A DNA stretch of 64,000 bases from Clytia hemisphaerica (GCA_902728285.1 CACVBU010000702.1:1278929-1342928), one strand, 5' to 3'; shown: positions 24,089 through 38,800, numbered from the stretch's first letter. The notes: generated by a model from the letters alone, not told the origin. Numbers and translations are program-made.

Positions 24089-24480
24089 AACTACAGTCAG
24101 GCACATCCTGGCAAATGAACGGGGTGAGCATTTGCATGGGGTATTCGTCACCCAGTGTAAATGAGATAGGACGTCTCAGGCTAAAATCGTGAAAATGAAT
24201 AAAAATGAACTTCAAACTGAAAAAGGGGAAAAAGGAAGAAAACTGGGAACTTTATTTTTTCATTAAAAGTTTTTTCAATCTTCGAAGACAAAATTGAACC
24301 ATGGAAAAAAAATTTCATCTATGCAGTTCTTTGAAATTAAGCAAAATATTTCCAACCCGGTTTAATTAAACTGGGTATTCGGCGCTATTACGTCACTTTC
24401 ATTTTCGACACCGTTCATTTGCCAATGGTCGCAAGTGAAAAATACCCCGTTCATTTGCCAGGATGTGCCTGACTGAACTA
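24089..24480. mobile_element. CAGTC-ended element with 5 bp duplication (AACTA), copy 1
   Basis: A 382 bp element (24094-24475). The ends CAGTCAGGCACATCCTGGCA and its inverse match for over 30 bp. AACTA lies directly outside both ends. The terminal pentanucleotide and duplication length are shared with 42498-43258 and 46830-47444. Non-coding. Confidence 0.85.
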
Positions 24481-24876
24481 CATTCTCGTTTTGGTCTAAA
24501 AGTAAAGTTAAACTCACCACAACTCAGTCTGTAGACGACCACCTGACCACTCACTCCAAAAAAGTCACAGCGCAAATTCTGAGGTTAAAATCTATGATTA
24601 CTCAACTTCTAACCATAAAATTGCTCGAAAGTAGGCAATGCGAAATCTCAGTATTTAGTAAAATGTGCTAGGTCACTCTGGCTATCCTTTCGTGTTAGCC
24701 TCACATCCATGTATTCCCGGGCTATTTTCACCGAACTCTAAAATCTAGACTTTAATTTTGAGTTCGGTGTACCATACTGGGGGCATACTGTAAATTCTCC
24801 GTATCGAACAAAACCTGACAAAACCAAATCTTCAAAATTCAAATTTTCGAACTTTCGCTCGAAACATAACTAAAAC
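24481..24876. other. Non-coding spacer
   Basis: No gene, RNA or repeat family recognised between the two flanking elements. Confidence 0.4.
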
Positions 24877-25165
24877 GTATCGCCCCGGGGGGAGCACTCG
24901 ATTTTGAAAACGAATCGTTCGTTTGGCCAAAATTCAGGTCTCTAAAAGCGGATCCTTACAGTGTGAAATTTCTCAAATTTTATCTCAAAATTTGGTATTT
25001 TCTCAAATTTTACACCCTTGCTTACAGTGCACTTTTTCCCCATTTTTCCCCACTTGCTCACAAATCAACCCTTACAGTGCAGTTTCCAAAGTCCAAAAAA
25101 CCTTCCCTTAAGGGGCTGCACGTCTGGTAGGTCACTTACCTGGAGTACCCCCCCCCCGGGCGTAT
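24877..25165. mobile_element. Putative inverted-repeat element with CGCCCCGGGGGG ends
   Basis: The left end CGCCCCGGGGGGAGCACTC and the right end GGAGTACCCCCCCCCCGGGCG are imperfect inverses. Between them are short internal repeats (TTTCTCAAATTTTA; CTTACAGTGCA(C/G)TTT). Boundaries uncertain because the homopolymer runs limit precision. Confidence 0.5.
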
Positions 25166-25180
25166 TGCAAACCTTGTACA

Positions 25181-25548
25181 CCTCTACTCTTGTCTCCCGA
25201 ATAGACGTCCCCCCGCTAATTGTTAAGAGCAAAATAAATCCATCCCCCCCGCTCTTATTAAGACCCCCCCCGCTAATTGGATTTGAATAATTAATTTTTT
25301 TATTACAGTGTAGATAGACCTTAAACTTTGTTAAAATTTTCCTTTTTGTTAGTATTGGTTCTTATTTTACGTGTTCATTTGTTAAAGTTTCACTTTTGTT
25401 GTTGAAATTGATATCAGTTAAAAAAATCATGTCTTCAAATTACCCCCCCCCCTCTTATTCCATCCACCCCACTTATTAGAATTTAGAAAATTTTCCTACC
25501 TCCCTGCTTATTCAGACCCCCCCCCGTCTATTCGGGAGAAGAGTAGCG
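25181..25548. mobile_element. MITE with TCTCCCGAATAGACG ends
   Basis: The left terminus at 25181-25212 and its inverse at 25520-25548 match through CTACTCTTNTCTCCCGAATAGACG. Inside are several C8-C10 runs adjoining CGCTAATT or CTTATT words. Non-coding. Confidence 0.75.
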
Positions 25549-26819
25549 GTTTAGAGTGCAGGAGTTTTGCTTTCATTCAACCAAATTCAACATGTGCAAT
25601 TCGGTTGAAACTCCTTGAACTTGAAAACGATATCGTTCTACTCCTAGGCTAGAGTCACTTCATGATGGCATGGGGTACGTGATTAAATCACGAGACCTTG
25701 ATTTTAAATATTTGTTTTGAAAAGTTCCAATCATCCATTGAAATTTTGTCGTCAGCAGAAATTAAGCAGCAAAAAACGAATAATCCTTGCTGGATAGAAC
25801 CTACGTGGGGGACTCGTTTTTTCCAAAATTTGCCGAAATTTGCGAAAAAAGTGACCCTGAATAGGACTAAAATTCCAAAATTTTCTACTTTTTCCCCAAA
25901 TTTTCCAACAAAGGCACCCTACGAGGGACTGATTTTTCTATTTTGGTGTTTTTGCGACCCTACCTTGGACTCGTGGAGGTTAAAAAGGTACCCTGAGCAG
26001 CGGCGCATCCCCGTAACCCATCTTGCCCTAGTACCCCCTGGGTCTTATAAAAACGTGCATTCCAGTATTCTACCTTTCCACATATGGCCATGCTTCCTCC
26101 CAACCAAAACTGAACATTTCCATTGAATAATCTCTAATTTAAGAATTCAACAGTACTTTTAAGATATTTCAACAAACTGCAACAACAAACTTGAATTATT
26201 TACAAAGTCTTCTCAAAATCTTACAACAAACAAACAATATTTATATATAAAGGAGTGAGGGATAAATAAAAAGATTTACAAGGTATAATATTAAGGCGCT
26301 ACATAAATACCTACACATCTACAATAAAAGTGTTCTCCATAAACAATGCTAAAATATTCTACAAATCTAAACTTTACAAAGTGATATAAATTATAAATAT
26401 ACAGTTTTTTTTTTGAAAAGAATAATTTTTACAAATATTTTAAAACTTTTTTTTTCTAAATATTTGTCATTAAATAAATGGTGCAAAGTAGGCAACTCTA
26501 AAAAAGCCTCTAGGATTCTGGTGATATTATATAGTATAGCCGTCAAAAAATAATTGAACAAAACAAGGATTGCTTAAGGTCAAATTTTCGAAAGGAATAA
26601 GAAATTTTAGGAATAAGAAACAATCTGAAAAAGTTGATCACTTGATCTCAATTTTTTGTGATGACGTTCTTGTACAGGCTTATACGTTTTTTTATAATAA
26701 CATGAAAATTTCACAAAAATACTCACAAAATGATTAAATTAAGAGCATTTTAAGAACATCTTTTGGCTTAAAACTCAAAACGTTTTAAATGTGTTCTCAT
26801 AAAAGAACGTGTTCCATTT
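25549..26819. other. Non-coding region 3' of the coiled-coil gene
   Basis: The first half (to about 26125) has a chance open frame on the plus strand with no family features. The second half is very AT-rich and should contain the 3' UTR and polyadenylation site of the minus-strand gene; I did not fix its end. Confidence 0.4.
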
Positions 26820-29800
26820 TTAATCATCCCGTTTCTTTTTCAAATACCAGTTTGTTCGCTCTTCTTCCTTGTCCAACAAACTTTGAAAATACCAATTCAT
26901 CCCTTCCGCTGCTCTCTTTTCCTCTTCGTCACGAGAATCGGCCCGTTCATGCATCATTTCAGTATACCAACCATTTTCGTCATAAACCTGAAGACATAAG
27001 TAACCAGAGTGAATTTTTTTCAATCATCTTTTAGAAAATCTTTATCGAAAAAACGTAAGGAGTAATAACAAGCAAGTTCGTTAGTGAACAACAGGGTGGA
27101 CCAATCTAATCTTCGTCGTAGCTTGAATACTCAGACCAGCGAGTGCTTAAAGAAATAATCAATGAAAGTCTGATAGATAGCAGTTTTGTGCTTATTGAAA
27201 AGATGGGAGTGGAATATTGTGAAAAGAAGAAAGTTCTAAATATTTCTAAAAATGAAGATTGAAAATAAAGTAGAAAGAAATCAGCTCCTTCAATAAATTT
27301 GCTGTGTATTATTTTTCACTGGAGTGATTCTTCAATCCTAGAAGATTATTAATGTGAAAAATAAATTTATCAAAAAAAATTTATTCAATCAATCGAAAGA
27401 TATAGTTGTAAATTTATGTCTGATTGACTTTAAAAAAAACAAGATCCAAAGCTTCTGATGAAAACAGAAGATCATGAATGTTTCTACAAGAAGTTGATTT
27501 TCTTCGTCTTCTTCATTTTCTGTCTTCTTTTTTTTAATTTTTCTAATTCTTAATTTTTTGGTGATATTCCACTTTTGAATATCTTTCTAACGAACAAAAA
27601 AACCGCTACCTAATTCGAATTCTATCAAAAGTGAACTTTTTTGGCTCCACTGAAGATTATATTGAGACAGACTTAAGTAGGTGTTGACAGCAGACACTGT
27701 GAACGACAGTGATATCTTTAAACCACCACTTCTGGACTTATAAGCTGTAAACAATACAATTTGAAATCTCCACCATTCTTTTTATACCGGGTAACTGAGA
27801 CAGGGGTGTTGTAACTAAATGATCAACGAATAAAGAATTTGTTCTTACGTCATTATGGTCTCGTTCATCTGCACGGCTCTCTGATCGTCTGATGTACCAT
27901 GATGGATAAGGAATTTCTTCTTCAGGTTCTTCATCAAAAGATCCAATGTTTTCCTCAGCATCTGTTGCACTCCTATTTCGTTCCAATTTCGCATTTTGAA
28001 CTCTTTCTTCAAATTCTTGAAATCGTTTAGGGGGTGTCGGTTTTTGAGGGCGGCGTTTTGACATTTTGGGTGGGCTTGGTTTGGGCGGGTAGGGTGTGAA
28101 AGACTTTTTATGTTCTTCTTCCTCTTCTTCGCTACGTACCACGTAATATTCTTCCTCCCCGTTGACGTACTTCATGACGGTAAACGTCTTCTTTTCCCCG
28201 TCGACCTCGATTGTCGATAACGTGCTTTCAACCAACGTCGCCTTGTCAATTTCACTCCTTTCTTTGTTTTCTTTCTTGTCAGTTTTTTCTTCCTCTTGGT
28301 TTTTAATCTGGTCCGTATTTTTGTCTGATGTTTGCTTTGATTTTGCATCTTCTGCATAACTCCTGATTCGATAGATCTCTTCAGGTTCCTCAATTTCAGG
28401 GTTCGGGTCTGTAAAATATTCAATTTCAACTTTGGTGTTTGTATTGAATTCAGCTTCTTCTACAACCTTGTTTGTTTCTTGTTCTGCAAAATACTCAATG
28501 TCAACATTCAGTTTTGTATTATATTCTGGATTTTTCACGTACTCACCAGTAGTCAAATCTTTGAGATAATCGTACGCAGATTTGGTTTTTGATGGTTTAA
28601 AGTTAGGATTTCTAACAGTTTCCCCTGTTGTCAAATCTTTCAAATCCTCCACAGAGTTTTTACTCTCCTCTTCATTCTTTATGCAATTATTCTGGTCTGG
28701 ACAATACACACTTGGTATAATTGGAAGGTTTAAATTGACTAGCTCATCATCATAAGAATCGCCGTGTCGGAATTTCTCTAAACTTCGAGCTTTTCGTCGT
28801 TGCTTTTCACGGATTTTTCGCTGCTTCTTTTCTGCTCTTGCTTTTCCTTGTTTAGCAGATCTCTTTATTTTATCCAATTGTATTTGTGATTGGTTATGTC
28901 GCTTCTTGTAGTAATCCAATTTTCGTTGTAATCTATAGGTATTGAAAAACAATTCACTATTTTCACTGCATAATAGGTAGGCTTTATTGTATTTTCTTTA
29001 TGATCAGCGTAAAAATCCCTAAAGCTTTGGACTGTCTACTTTGCAAGCTTCCACATGACGAAAGATGAAGAAATTCCAGAAAGCTTTCAAAAGTGAAGGC
29101 ACCACGGATGCTTTTTAAATATGGTACGGCGAATGACAAAATTTTAAAGCTATTTTACCGACGTACCCGGTGTGCCATGCCTGAAGCGAAGCTTAAAATC
29201 TGTTAAAATAGTTCTCAAAGCTTACTCCATCTAAAAAAAATAGCCAATGAGCTATAACTTAAAGCTTAGAGGTCATGACATGACAACTTATTTAGCAAAA
29301 AACGTTGAATTCTGAATCAGGCTAATACGGAAAAACTTGGAATATTGTACGCATTTAAAAAAAAAATTATAAAGATATATACCGATCATTGATCAATTTA
29401 ATGGCTTGATATTCCTCTTCATTTTCATCTTCTCTTTCAAAACATTTCTTCTCTTTTGTTTTCTGTTGCTCAACAAATTTCTTGAATTTCATTTTCATCT
29501 TCTTAATTTTGCTTTCATATTTTTCTTTTTGACGTTCCAACGATTCTTCGAGATTTTCCAAGTTTTGACGTAAATTGAAACGTTCGAATCTCTCCCAATG
29601 ACGTTTTTCTTTTTCCAGTTGATGAATTTGCTTTTTGAGTTGATGGTTGTGATCTTCAAGTTCATTAATCTTCAAATAAAGAGGAAATGAAATATTATTG
29701 TTGTTCTTCGAAAAGGATATTTGAGCCGAAAACCTTTATGATATACAACGGACTACCCAAAGTCCACCGTCACTTCAAGTAATAAAAAGTATTTTTCCAA

Positions 29801-32800
29801 GGGTTTCTTTGAATTTTTTCTTCAGTTGCCAAGTGTTCCCAGCATTCATTTGTGTGGATGCCAAAACACAATTTAGAGATTTTTTTTGACTCGAAAAGGT
29901 TCGTCTTCCCCCTAGAGCAACCCAATCACTGAAGATGGGTGTCGAACTAAAAGACTAATTTGTTTAAGTGATAGAAAGATTTTAATCATAGAAAGTGCTT
30001 TACAAGTGTTCAACCTTGAAGGGAACTGAGAATAAGTTCGAACTTTAATTCGAATGATACGAGTTAGGGTCAGGGAGACTCTACTGTACTGTAGAATATT
30101 CGGAGGGATATTATGATACTAGCCGGTACCCGGCGTCGCACGCCGGTTAAGCTGTAGCTGAACGCACTAACAGTCCTTTGGATGTTATGAAGCTGGCTTA
30201 AAAAAACGATCAAATGAATAAAAAGATATTATCAAAGGTTGACTCTAACCCTCCCCCGGAAATCTTTTTCTCACTTTGCTCACATTAAATACGGCGTCCA
30301 GTTTTCGACAATTTGAGAAAATGTCATGGTAAAGAGGAGTCAATTCTAAATTACTTTTTTTAAACCTTGTCATAACTTTTCGAATTTAAACATGTAAAAT
30401 GACGTACACAGTTTTTAACAGTATCAACCACTTGTTTATCTTTTCTTGCTTTTTATCATCCTTTGAATGCTGTTATTGTTCGACAAACTTTTTAATTTTT
30501 ATGTTTTGATTTACATTTGAAATGTCCTTTTCTATAAAAGAAACTTGTTTTGTTTTGAAAAGAATTCGAATGTCAAGATAAATAAGTCAATTCTAAATTG
30601 CTTTTTTTAAACCCTTGTCATAACTTTTCGAATTTAAACATGTAAAATGACGTACACAGTTTTTAACGGTATCAACCACTTGAATGTTTTTATTTGAAGA
30701 AAGAGATGGACTAATTTTTTCTGTTGCTTTTTATCGCCCTTCGACAAACTTTTTGAATTTATGTTTTGATTTACATTAGAAAGGTTCTTTTCAATAAAAG
30801 AAACTTGTTTTGTTTTGAAAAGAATTCGAATGTCATTAAAAAATACGATCGTTAAATACATTCGAAAACATTTCAAACAAATAAAAAGAGAAAAACAGGA
30901 TCGGGCAAAGCTGTGCAGAAATTAAAATTACTAAATGTAGATGAGCCTTAAATTTCAAAACAAAGGCTGAATAGAGTCTAAACCAGGCTCTATCCGATCT
31001 GTCAATCAAAACAAACTTATCGAGAACAAAACATCGCTTGCGAAATCTTTTGCAAATGGCGCGAATCCAATAGAACAAATTTGTGGAGCAAATGACTAAA
31101 AGTCATAATTCTAAAACACAAACAAAGTGCAAACGAAAGTGGTGACACACAGACACACAAAGCACCGCTATTAGTATATAGATTACAGATATTAAGAGCC
31201 ACCCGCTATTTACCTCATCCTGATGTCTCGCTCTTTGTTTTTCTCTCACTTCTTTCAATTTCATCTTCAACTCCAGTTTTTGTGCTTTCAACCGTCGAAT
31301 GCGCTCACGTCGCTGCTCTTTTGTCTCGTCCATCTTGCGCTTCATGTCTCGCTTAGCTTTCTTCAAAACCATTTTTGATTTCGACTTGTAGAGTCTATAA
31401 AATTAAAATCAAAATTTTTTTATAAGAATATCCAAAATTTTTGAAGCCTTCAGATGTTCTTAACTTTTTCAGTTTCAAGTCTAAAAATGATTCGTTTTCA
31501 CGGTATATTTCTATCTTAGTAATAATGAACCATAACAAGCAGTTTCTTCATTTTTTGTTTTTCGAGTCTCTATAACTCGAAAACCCACGGGGGAAACAAA
31601 TTTGTTCGAGTTAGAAAGGAAAACTCGAGTTACGGAGACTAGTTTTTACGACATTGTTTAACTGAAGGGAGCAACAAACTTGTTCGAGTTAAGAAGACAA
31701 TCGAGTAATAGAGGTTCGAGTTATAGAGACTCCGTTGTATTATGGGAAATTTTCCTCACCTGAACATGCCCATGAGTTGATCTAATTTCAATTTCAACTT
31801 AGCTTTTTCAGCTCTAAGTTGATCTTCGACTGACTCAATACCTGCAGCAATACATTCTTTATCACATCGTGCGCCTCGCTCAGACAACAAGTCTACAAGC
31901 GGATTCTCCTTTTCGCAGGTCGTTTGTTGTTCATGGTCGAACTTTTTTTCTTCTTTTTGTTTTTGATGCTCTTCGTGTTGTTTATGCTGATATTTTTCAT
32001 TAACCACCTGAAAAAAAGATTGAATAATTTAAATTTTATATCACAAAAACATACAAGGGCTTCCGAAAAATCACAAGCGCTTTCTTCACAGGCTTCTTTC
32101 CTTTATGGCTTTACCATTACCACTAGCGCCTTTACGGTATCCTTCTCCTAAAGAAACAAACAAAACTCCCTTATTTTGCGGCTTCTTTCCTGTATGGAAG
32201 AATCGAGACTATCTACTCGGGTACACTGACCTTTTTATATCCTTGGACCAAGTCAAATCCACCATCTTTGATCTGAGTTTTTTTTTGTTTGAATTGATAC
32301 CCGAGAAGAAGCCATTGCAATGTTAAAGATTACATCATCAAAAGTATTCCAGGAAAATTAGATCTAGCGCTCTCGATGCATTTTCACCGCTATTGAGTAG
32401 TACCGCCATTAGGGTACCAATTTCTTCGATCAAAGATTTTTTGTTAGCCGGGATTGAGTAACTTCGTCCAGGGACAGTCAGTGCTAAGGCTACCTATTTC
32501 TGAAAGTAGCCCAGGGTTTTGTTCTTATAAAAAAAAGGTAAGCAAAAAATCCGTTTACCTTTTTCTGATTTTCTTCTTCGAGGAATTCAGCATATTGATC
32601 TTCATCCATGAAGATTTTGTGGCAATCTGGACCTGGTTGAATGTCTTTCATATCTGTTCATGAAAAGATAAGTAAGTCTTAAGGAGAGAAGATGAAAAGG
32701 GCTGTAGGATGTAGTATAGGCAGGGGGTATGAAAATTTTGTACCAACGTGTTTTAGATAGAATCCAAAAGATATTAACGTGCACTTCCTTGTTAAGCAAA

Positions 32801-35800
32801 GGGTCTAAGTACATGTAATTATGTGTCTTCAATTTAATATTTTACTGGAGCCTCCAGAATCCGAACCTGTGTTACTCGAATTTCTTCTCGATTCGAACAA
32901 AATTTCTTGTTTCTTCACTGAACAATACCTATGTTTCTATAACTAGAAAAAGGTTCGATTCTCTGACGTGTTGGAGTTATTGTAACTCCCTGGTAGTTAA
33001 TGATTTTGTCCATAATGTCAAGTACGAGAGTGTAGGTCACATACCGGGTGCGCCACAAAAAAGTTTCTGTCTTTAAAACTAATTTTCTAGAAATTTAAAG
33101 ATTTTAAAAGAACCATTCCTATTTTACTGATTTTCGGTTTTAGATTGGATATAGTCTATGTAAGGCTGGGTCTACCTCGAAACCAATATTTTATGTATTT
33201 TCATGAATTTTACCAGATTTGTTTGCCTTTTTCGACGAATTTTCTGCCTTTTATTGAAATTCAACTTTCCTTTACACAACAAAAGGTCATTTAGACAGCT
33301 AATTATCATTTTTAATGACTGAAACGAAAATACTGATGTATCATGTAATTATGCTTCTGTTTAGTTTGATAGGTCGATTTTCAACGTTTTCGAGCACTTT
33401 CAGAAAGTAACTTTTTTATTCAATTGAGCATAACTTTTGATCTAATGAATCGAATTTAATAAATGACCCATCAAAATTTAAGTTTATCTTTCTTCTTTCC
33501 AGTTAAGTATTATGGTTCTTTTAAAATCTTTAGATTTCTAGAAAATTAGTTTTAAAGAGAGAAACCTTTTTGTGGCGCACCCGGTACTTTAATCGGATTA
33601 AATTTCGCGAGATTAAATTTTGCGAGCGAAAAAAATCGCGAAATTTCGCGAGCCAGGAATCTCACGCGTTTTCGCGAGTTTTAATTTCGCGAAAATGGCA
33701 AAAAATCGCGAAATCGCCAAATTTAATCCCTCGAAAGTTAATCCGATTAAAGTATTTAAAAAGGCTATTGATTACCGATCATTGTTTCTTCATAAATCTT
33801 CTTAGTGGTTTGGAAAACTTGGATGCATTCTGGATTGTCATCAGCTTCGGGAACGAAAGGATCTTTAGATGAACTTTCTGGTGCCTTTGGTGTATTGTCT
33901 TGAGCAGGTTGTTCTGCTGCGACTTTGGCAGCATCTTTGTCACATCTGAGATCTTCACGAATGTCAGCCCAAACACATTGTGTTACTGGTTCACTGTTTG
34001 CACCATCAGAGAATTGAATCATGTTTATTGTAAAAGCAACTTCTTCCTTCTCATTGGTTGGTTCACCTTTGGTAAAAGAAAAGAATGTCGATGGTTAAAA
34101 AGAAGAGAATGGGCTTTTCCAGAAAAATTCACCCCTACTGTTGAGGATATTGATTTTTTGAAGTATCGAACCCCCTGGATATCCTACTTTATTAGTGAAG
34201 ACCCCCTGTATATCCACTCTTAAAAATATGCTCAACCCCCTGGATATCTTCTCTTATAAAGATGCTTACACCTGGATATCGTATCTTTTACTTGAAAAGA
34301 CACTTTACCCCTGCATATCCACTTTTGAACAAAAATCGTGGGCATCGACTATTTCTGGAAAAGTCCAATGTCGATGGTTGAAATCATTTCATTATTGGCC
34401 ACAGTGATTCTATCTTCAAGTCACGTGAGGATTTTTTTTCACATTATGTAAAATTCATATAATTCTGTTCTCATTTCTAGGTCGTACACAGGTTCAATCT
34501 CGACCTCGTTCCCTGTGTACTATCGGCTTTTTATATGCTTACTGATAGCGCTAGATAATATACGTTTATCAGTAACGTAAATAAAGCCTGGAATACATGG
34601 GGACGAGGTTGGTCCAATGTTTATAATTTTATTTTTCCTGACACAGACTAAGAAGGTAAACTGTAATACCTTTCTTAAATGTTGGCTCGTCATTATCATC
34701 GACTTGTCGGAGACTTTCCTCTGGTTTTGGGAAAGAAGGTCTCTTGGAGGGTGACGAGGGTGGTGGACAGGTGCATTTCTGTGGCGGTTGAACGGGCGTT
34801 TGCTTCAACTTCTCATCAGCTACGATATTTCCATAGCTAAACATTTTACGGAAACGTTGGACATTTCGAGCCTTCTTCTTGACTACTGCAGAGTCAGGAT
34901 GAAAACTTTTCACTTCTTTTTTCCATTTGTTTTTCAAGTTGATCCATGCTTTGTTGACGTGGTTTGATAGCCTCTCCACTGGTTTTCTAAGACTAGCGAA
35001 CGGTGATCCAATATTGAGATCAGGGATTGCACTGCTAAGGGCAATCAAACATGTTGAGAATGAGAAGCTCTCTGTGGATAGGTCTTGACCAATCTTAGCG
35101 CACGTTCGAAGTTTGGATAATTTTAGGGATGTATACTTGTTTCTCCAGTATGCAGCATCACGTCTTTGGTGACTGATCTGGTCTGTTAAATTGGTCAGGA
35201 GCTCTTCATCAGTGGTATTATGATATTCTGAGGAATGTTCTTCAACCACATAAACAAATGAATCGTCTCCACCAAGCAAGTAATTCTTGATTTGTGATTC
35301 CAAGTCCAGATTTTTGCTTCGTTTTTTCCAATACCAACTCATGCGTTTGTACAGACTAGCACGTTTCTTGTAATCTTCGTAACCGATCTTCATGGTCTGT
35401 AATTTGCGCTCCATTTCTCTGTTCTTGGCTAGCAGTAGTTTCATTGAATCTTTGGTAGTTTCAAACTCGTTATCAATGTAGATGAATTCTTCTATAGAAA
35501 ACGATAATAGAAAATACTTGAAAAAATATCTACTCATAGTCAATTGATACGTAATCCAAGGTTAAAAAGTCATAGTTTCAGATCTTCGATAGGAGATTTT
35601 TTTAACTATTCCCATCTTAAACTTCAATAGGCCTTTCATAAATTACGTCACGAGCAACGTTTACATCGTTTTCAAAATATTGCTGTGGTAAATGATTCCC
35701 AGAGGAGTTCACATAAGAAGTTGACCCTATTTATAAAGTTGAAGGCTCAAAAGCTTCAACCATCTTAACATTAGTTTCAGAACAAGGCAGCCGTCTAAGC

Positions 35801-38800
35801 TACGAGATGGATTAACTAGGATCGAACCCACAACCCTTGGATTGTAAGGGGGATGCTCTACCGATTGAATTATCCGGCAAAGCTAATATTAAAACAAATG
35901 CAATCACTGGAGAGTCTTCTGAGAACTTTTAGAATTTTCCACCCAATACTTCACTTAAACAATAGAAAAAGTGACGTATTGGGTGGAAAAAACAAACAGA
36001 AAAGTTGCATAATTTCGTAAAGTCATTGCAGTGGTGCATATCATGAATTAAAACAATTGCAATCATACCAGGTGGTTGTCCATCAATTGTTGGTAACAAT
36101 GAATTACGATGGTCATCAGCTGGTTCGGATATCAATCGGAAAGTAAACAAAGATCCAATTCCTAAAATTTGAAGAAACAAAAGACGAAATCAAAGGTTTT
36201 GTTTTTAAAATAAGACTGATATCGTTTGCTTGCTCATCAATAAAATTGAAGCTTTTTCAAATCGGACATTGGTACGGATGTGGAGCAAGATTGATCAGAA
36301 AGAGTAAAAAAACCCCTTTTTTTTGCTTATATCAGCACAATGTAACAATAGGCAGACACTGTCCTGATATGAAAAATGTGTCTGATATGAAACGGGAAAA
36401 CTTTATGTAAAACCTTTAAACTGAAAGAAGAAATTAACGGTTCTCACCAGTTCCCACAGACATACCAGCAGCGATAGATACACAGAATAATATAACCAGT
36501 GTTGTTGTTTTGATTGTCACAATTTCTTCTCGTTCTTCCGTCACATCTTTCTTGATGTACATAGAATCGAAGAGTGATGCTAACCCATAGGTACTCATTG
36601 TCATGATGTCATTCTCATCGTTCAAAATATCTTCACTTTCCTGATGGAAGGGGAGAAAAAAAGAATATAGTGAAGTTATATACACTGAAGAAGATACAAA
36701 CTAGCGACTAACCATGACGATGTGTAATGTCACTCTAGAGTCACCTGTCAGCTTAACAAGAAGAAAGAAATTAAAACATAGGCACAAAGTCTAACGATAC
36801 AGTTAGGTACAGCAGAAAAGGAATAGCCTGCGTAAACTTAATACTGAAATGATATTGACACATGTCAAAATATAAATACAATGGAGTCTCTTTAACTCGA
36901 ACCCGCACGGGGAACACAAATTTGTTTGTGTTAAAGGAATTTTATGGAGTAAGGTTTATAAGGCATTGTTAACTGAAGGGACAAAAAAACTTGTTCGAGT
37001 AAAGGAGACATTTGAGCTGTAGAGGTTCCAGATAAAGAAACTTTACTGTAGTCAATTTGTAAGTAGGTAATTCAATTGCTTATTATTCTTAAAATCGGTT
37101 GATGGTGATTGACCAATGTGTGTTTTATCGATCATAGACTTTTGAACGCATAAAAAAGTCGTTCTTGGATAAGGGATTGGGGACAGTCTAATATTTCTTT
37201 AAGAAGTGATGGTGATGTCTTTTAAATGAGCTAGAGACGAAGAGAAAAGTTCTAAGAATGTCAATCATAGGTTTAGTTTTTAATCAAGGCAGGGTTTTTT
37301 GTATAAAAAAGATTATAATTTGGAAAAGTATTGAAGGAAGTAGTAAGTAGCAAAGCTGTGAAAGTCAAAATCTTCTTGGTATCCAAACAGTCAGAACGAC
37401 ATTCATTCCAAACTCGTTTCCTTTTAACAAGTTTGAGCAGCACAATTCACTTTAAAATGAAAGATAAGCATAAAGTACCTTTTGCTGCTTGTATTCTTCA
37501 TTATCAACTTTGGTAAAATCATCAGATTCTGATTCTTCTGTTTTTGTAAGAGTTTCATTTTCATCAGACTCGCTTGTCACAATGACTTCTTCTTTATCTT
37601 TAATCTTTTCATCTTCCACTAGTTTTTGGTCAGCCTTCTTCCTTTTCTTCTTCTTTTTGTCTTGTTTAACTACCTTTTGAACTTCTTTGGGTTTCGATTT
37701 GGAGCTTTCTTGCTCTGTTTTCGAAAAATCTAAATGAAATACCATGAATGAATTCCCAGATAATCACTTAACAGTCTTAAAAAATTACATCGACTGACAT
37801 TATGACCCAGCATTGAGATTAGATTAGGACTAGAAGGGAGGGTGTCTTTTTTAACTCTATATTATAAATGGATCATATTTTTGGGGTTTGTCTAATATAA
37901 GGTCACTCCGATTCTAAAAGAAAATTGTTCAATAGACATTTTTTCTAACCTCTCAAGATACTTTCTTTTTTCATTTGTAGAATCTCAAGATCGATAGCTG
38001 ATCCTTCACCAACAATTTCGATACCGTAATCTTCAACATCAACATTTGCTGACTCCCCATCATTCATAATGGCATCATTATTGTGACCAAGTTCCACTGC
38101 TAACACATCTTCTGCATCTTCGATTTCATCAGAATCAATACTATCATTCGGACTTGCATTCTTAAGAAGAGCCTAAAATAGAGAAATTCATTGCATTGTT
38201 TATGTTCAAAATCTCAAAAGATTTACTTGTGCTTGAAAGCATAATAGCTCGGGTAAATTAATGCGTGTCCAAATTTTTTTTAATTCTTCGGACCCATCAT
38301 CACCCCTCCTAGCATAATAAACTATACCTTTAAAGAAGCGCATTACGATGTAGAACATGAAAATCGGTGTTACTTAAATTTAGGTTTTGCCAATTTTGCG
38401 AAAAACCGCAAAAACCAAAAAATGCTGACGTCAGCAAAACTTGTTTTTTAAATAACTCCAGTTTGCCTAATGGTATAAACATGAAATTTAGACCAAAGCT
38501 GCACATTATTAAAAGGATCATTTTGAAAAAAAATTTTTTTGAAATTTTGCTGATGTCTGTACTTTATTGCAAATTTTCGTATTTTGCTGATTTCTGCTGA
38601 CGTCAGCAAAATTTGAAAAATATGATTACGCAAAAAAATTTTTATTACTGATATCCAAGTTATTTGAAAAACAAGTTTTGCTGACGTCAGCATTTTTTGG
38701 TTTTTGCGGTTTTTCGCAAAATTGGCAAAACCTAAATTTAAGTAACACTAATTTTCATGTTCTACATCGTAATGCGCTTCTTTAAAGGTATAATTTATTA

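Noticed and set aside
25698-26126. 142-codon open frame on the plus strand
   Set aside because: Proline/phenylalanine-rich chance frame beside repeats, with no splice context or family likeness.
27849-35491. Reading the coiled-coil exons as myosin, kinectin or another long coiled-coil protein
   Set aside because: Coiled-coil similarity alone is not specific, and no motor or other domain is seen. The membrane segment and N-terminal motif fit the CCPG1 layout better, though not conclusively.
35795-35881. Functional tRNA gene
   Set aside because: Control boxes are present, but the anticodon loop and acceptor stem do not form properly; kept only as tRNA-like repeat.
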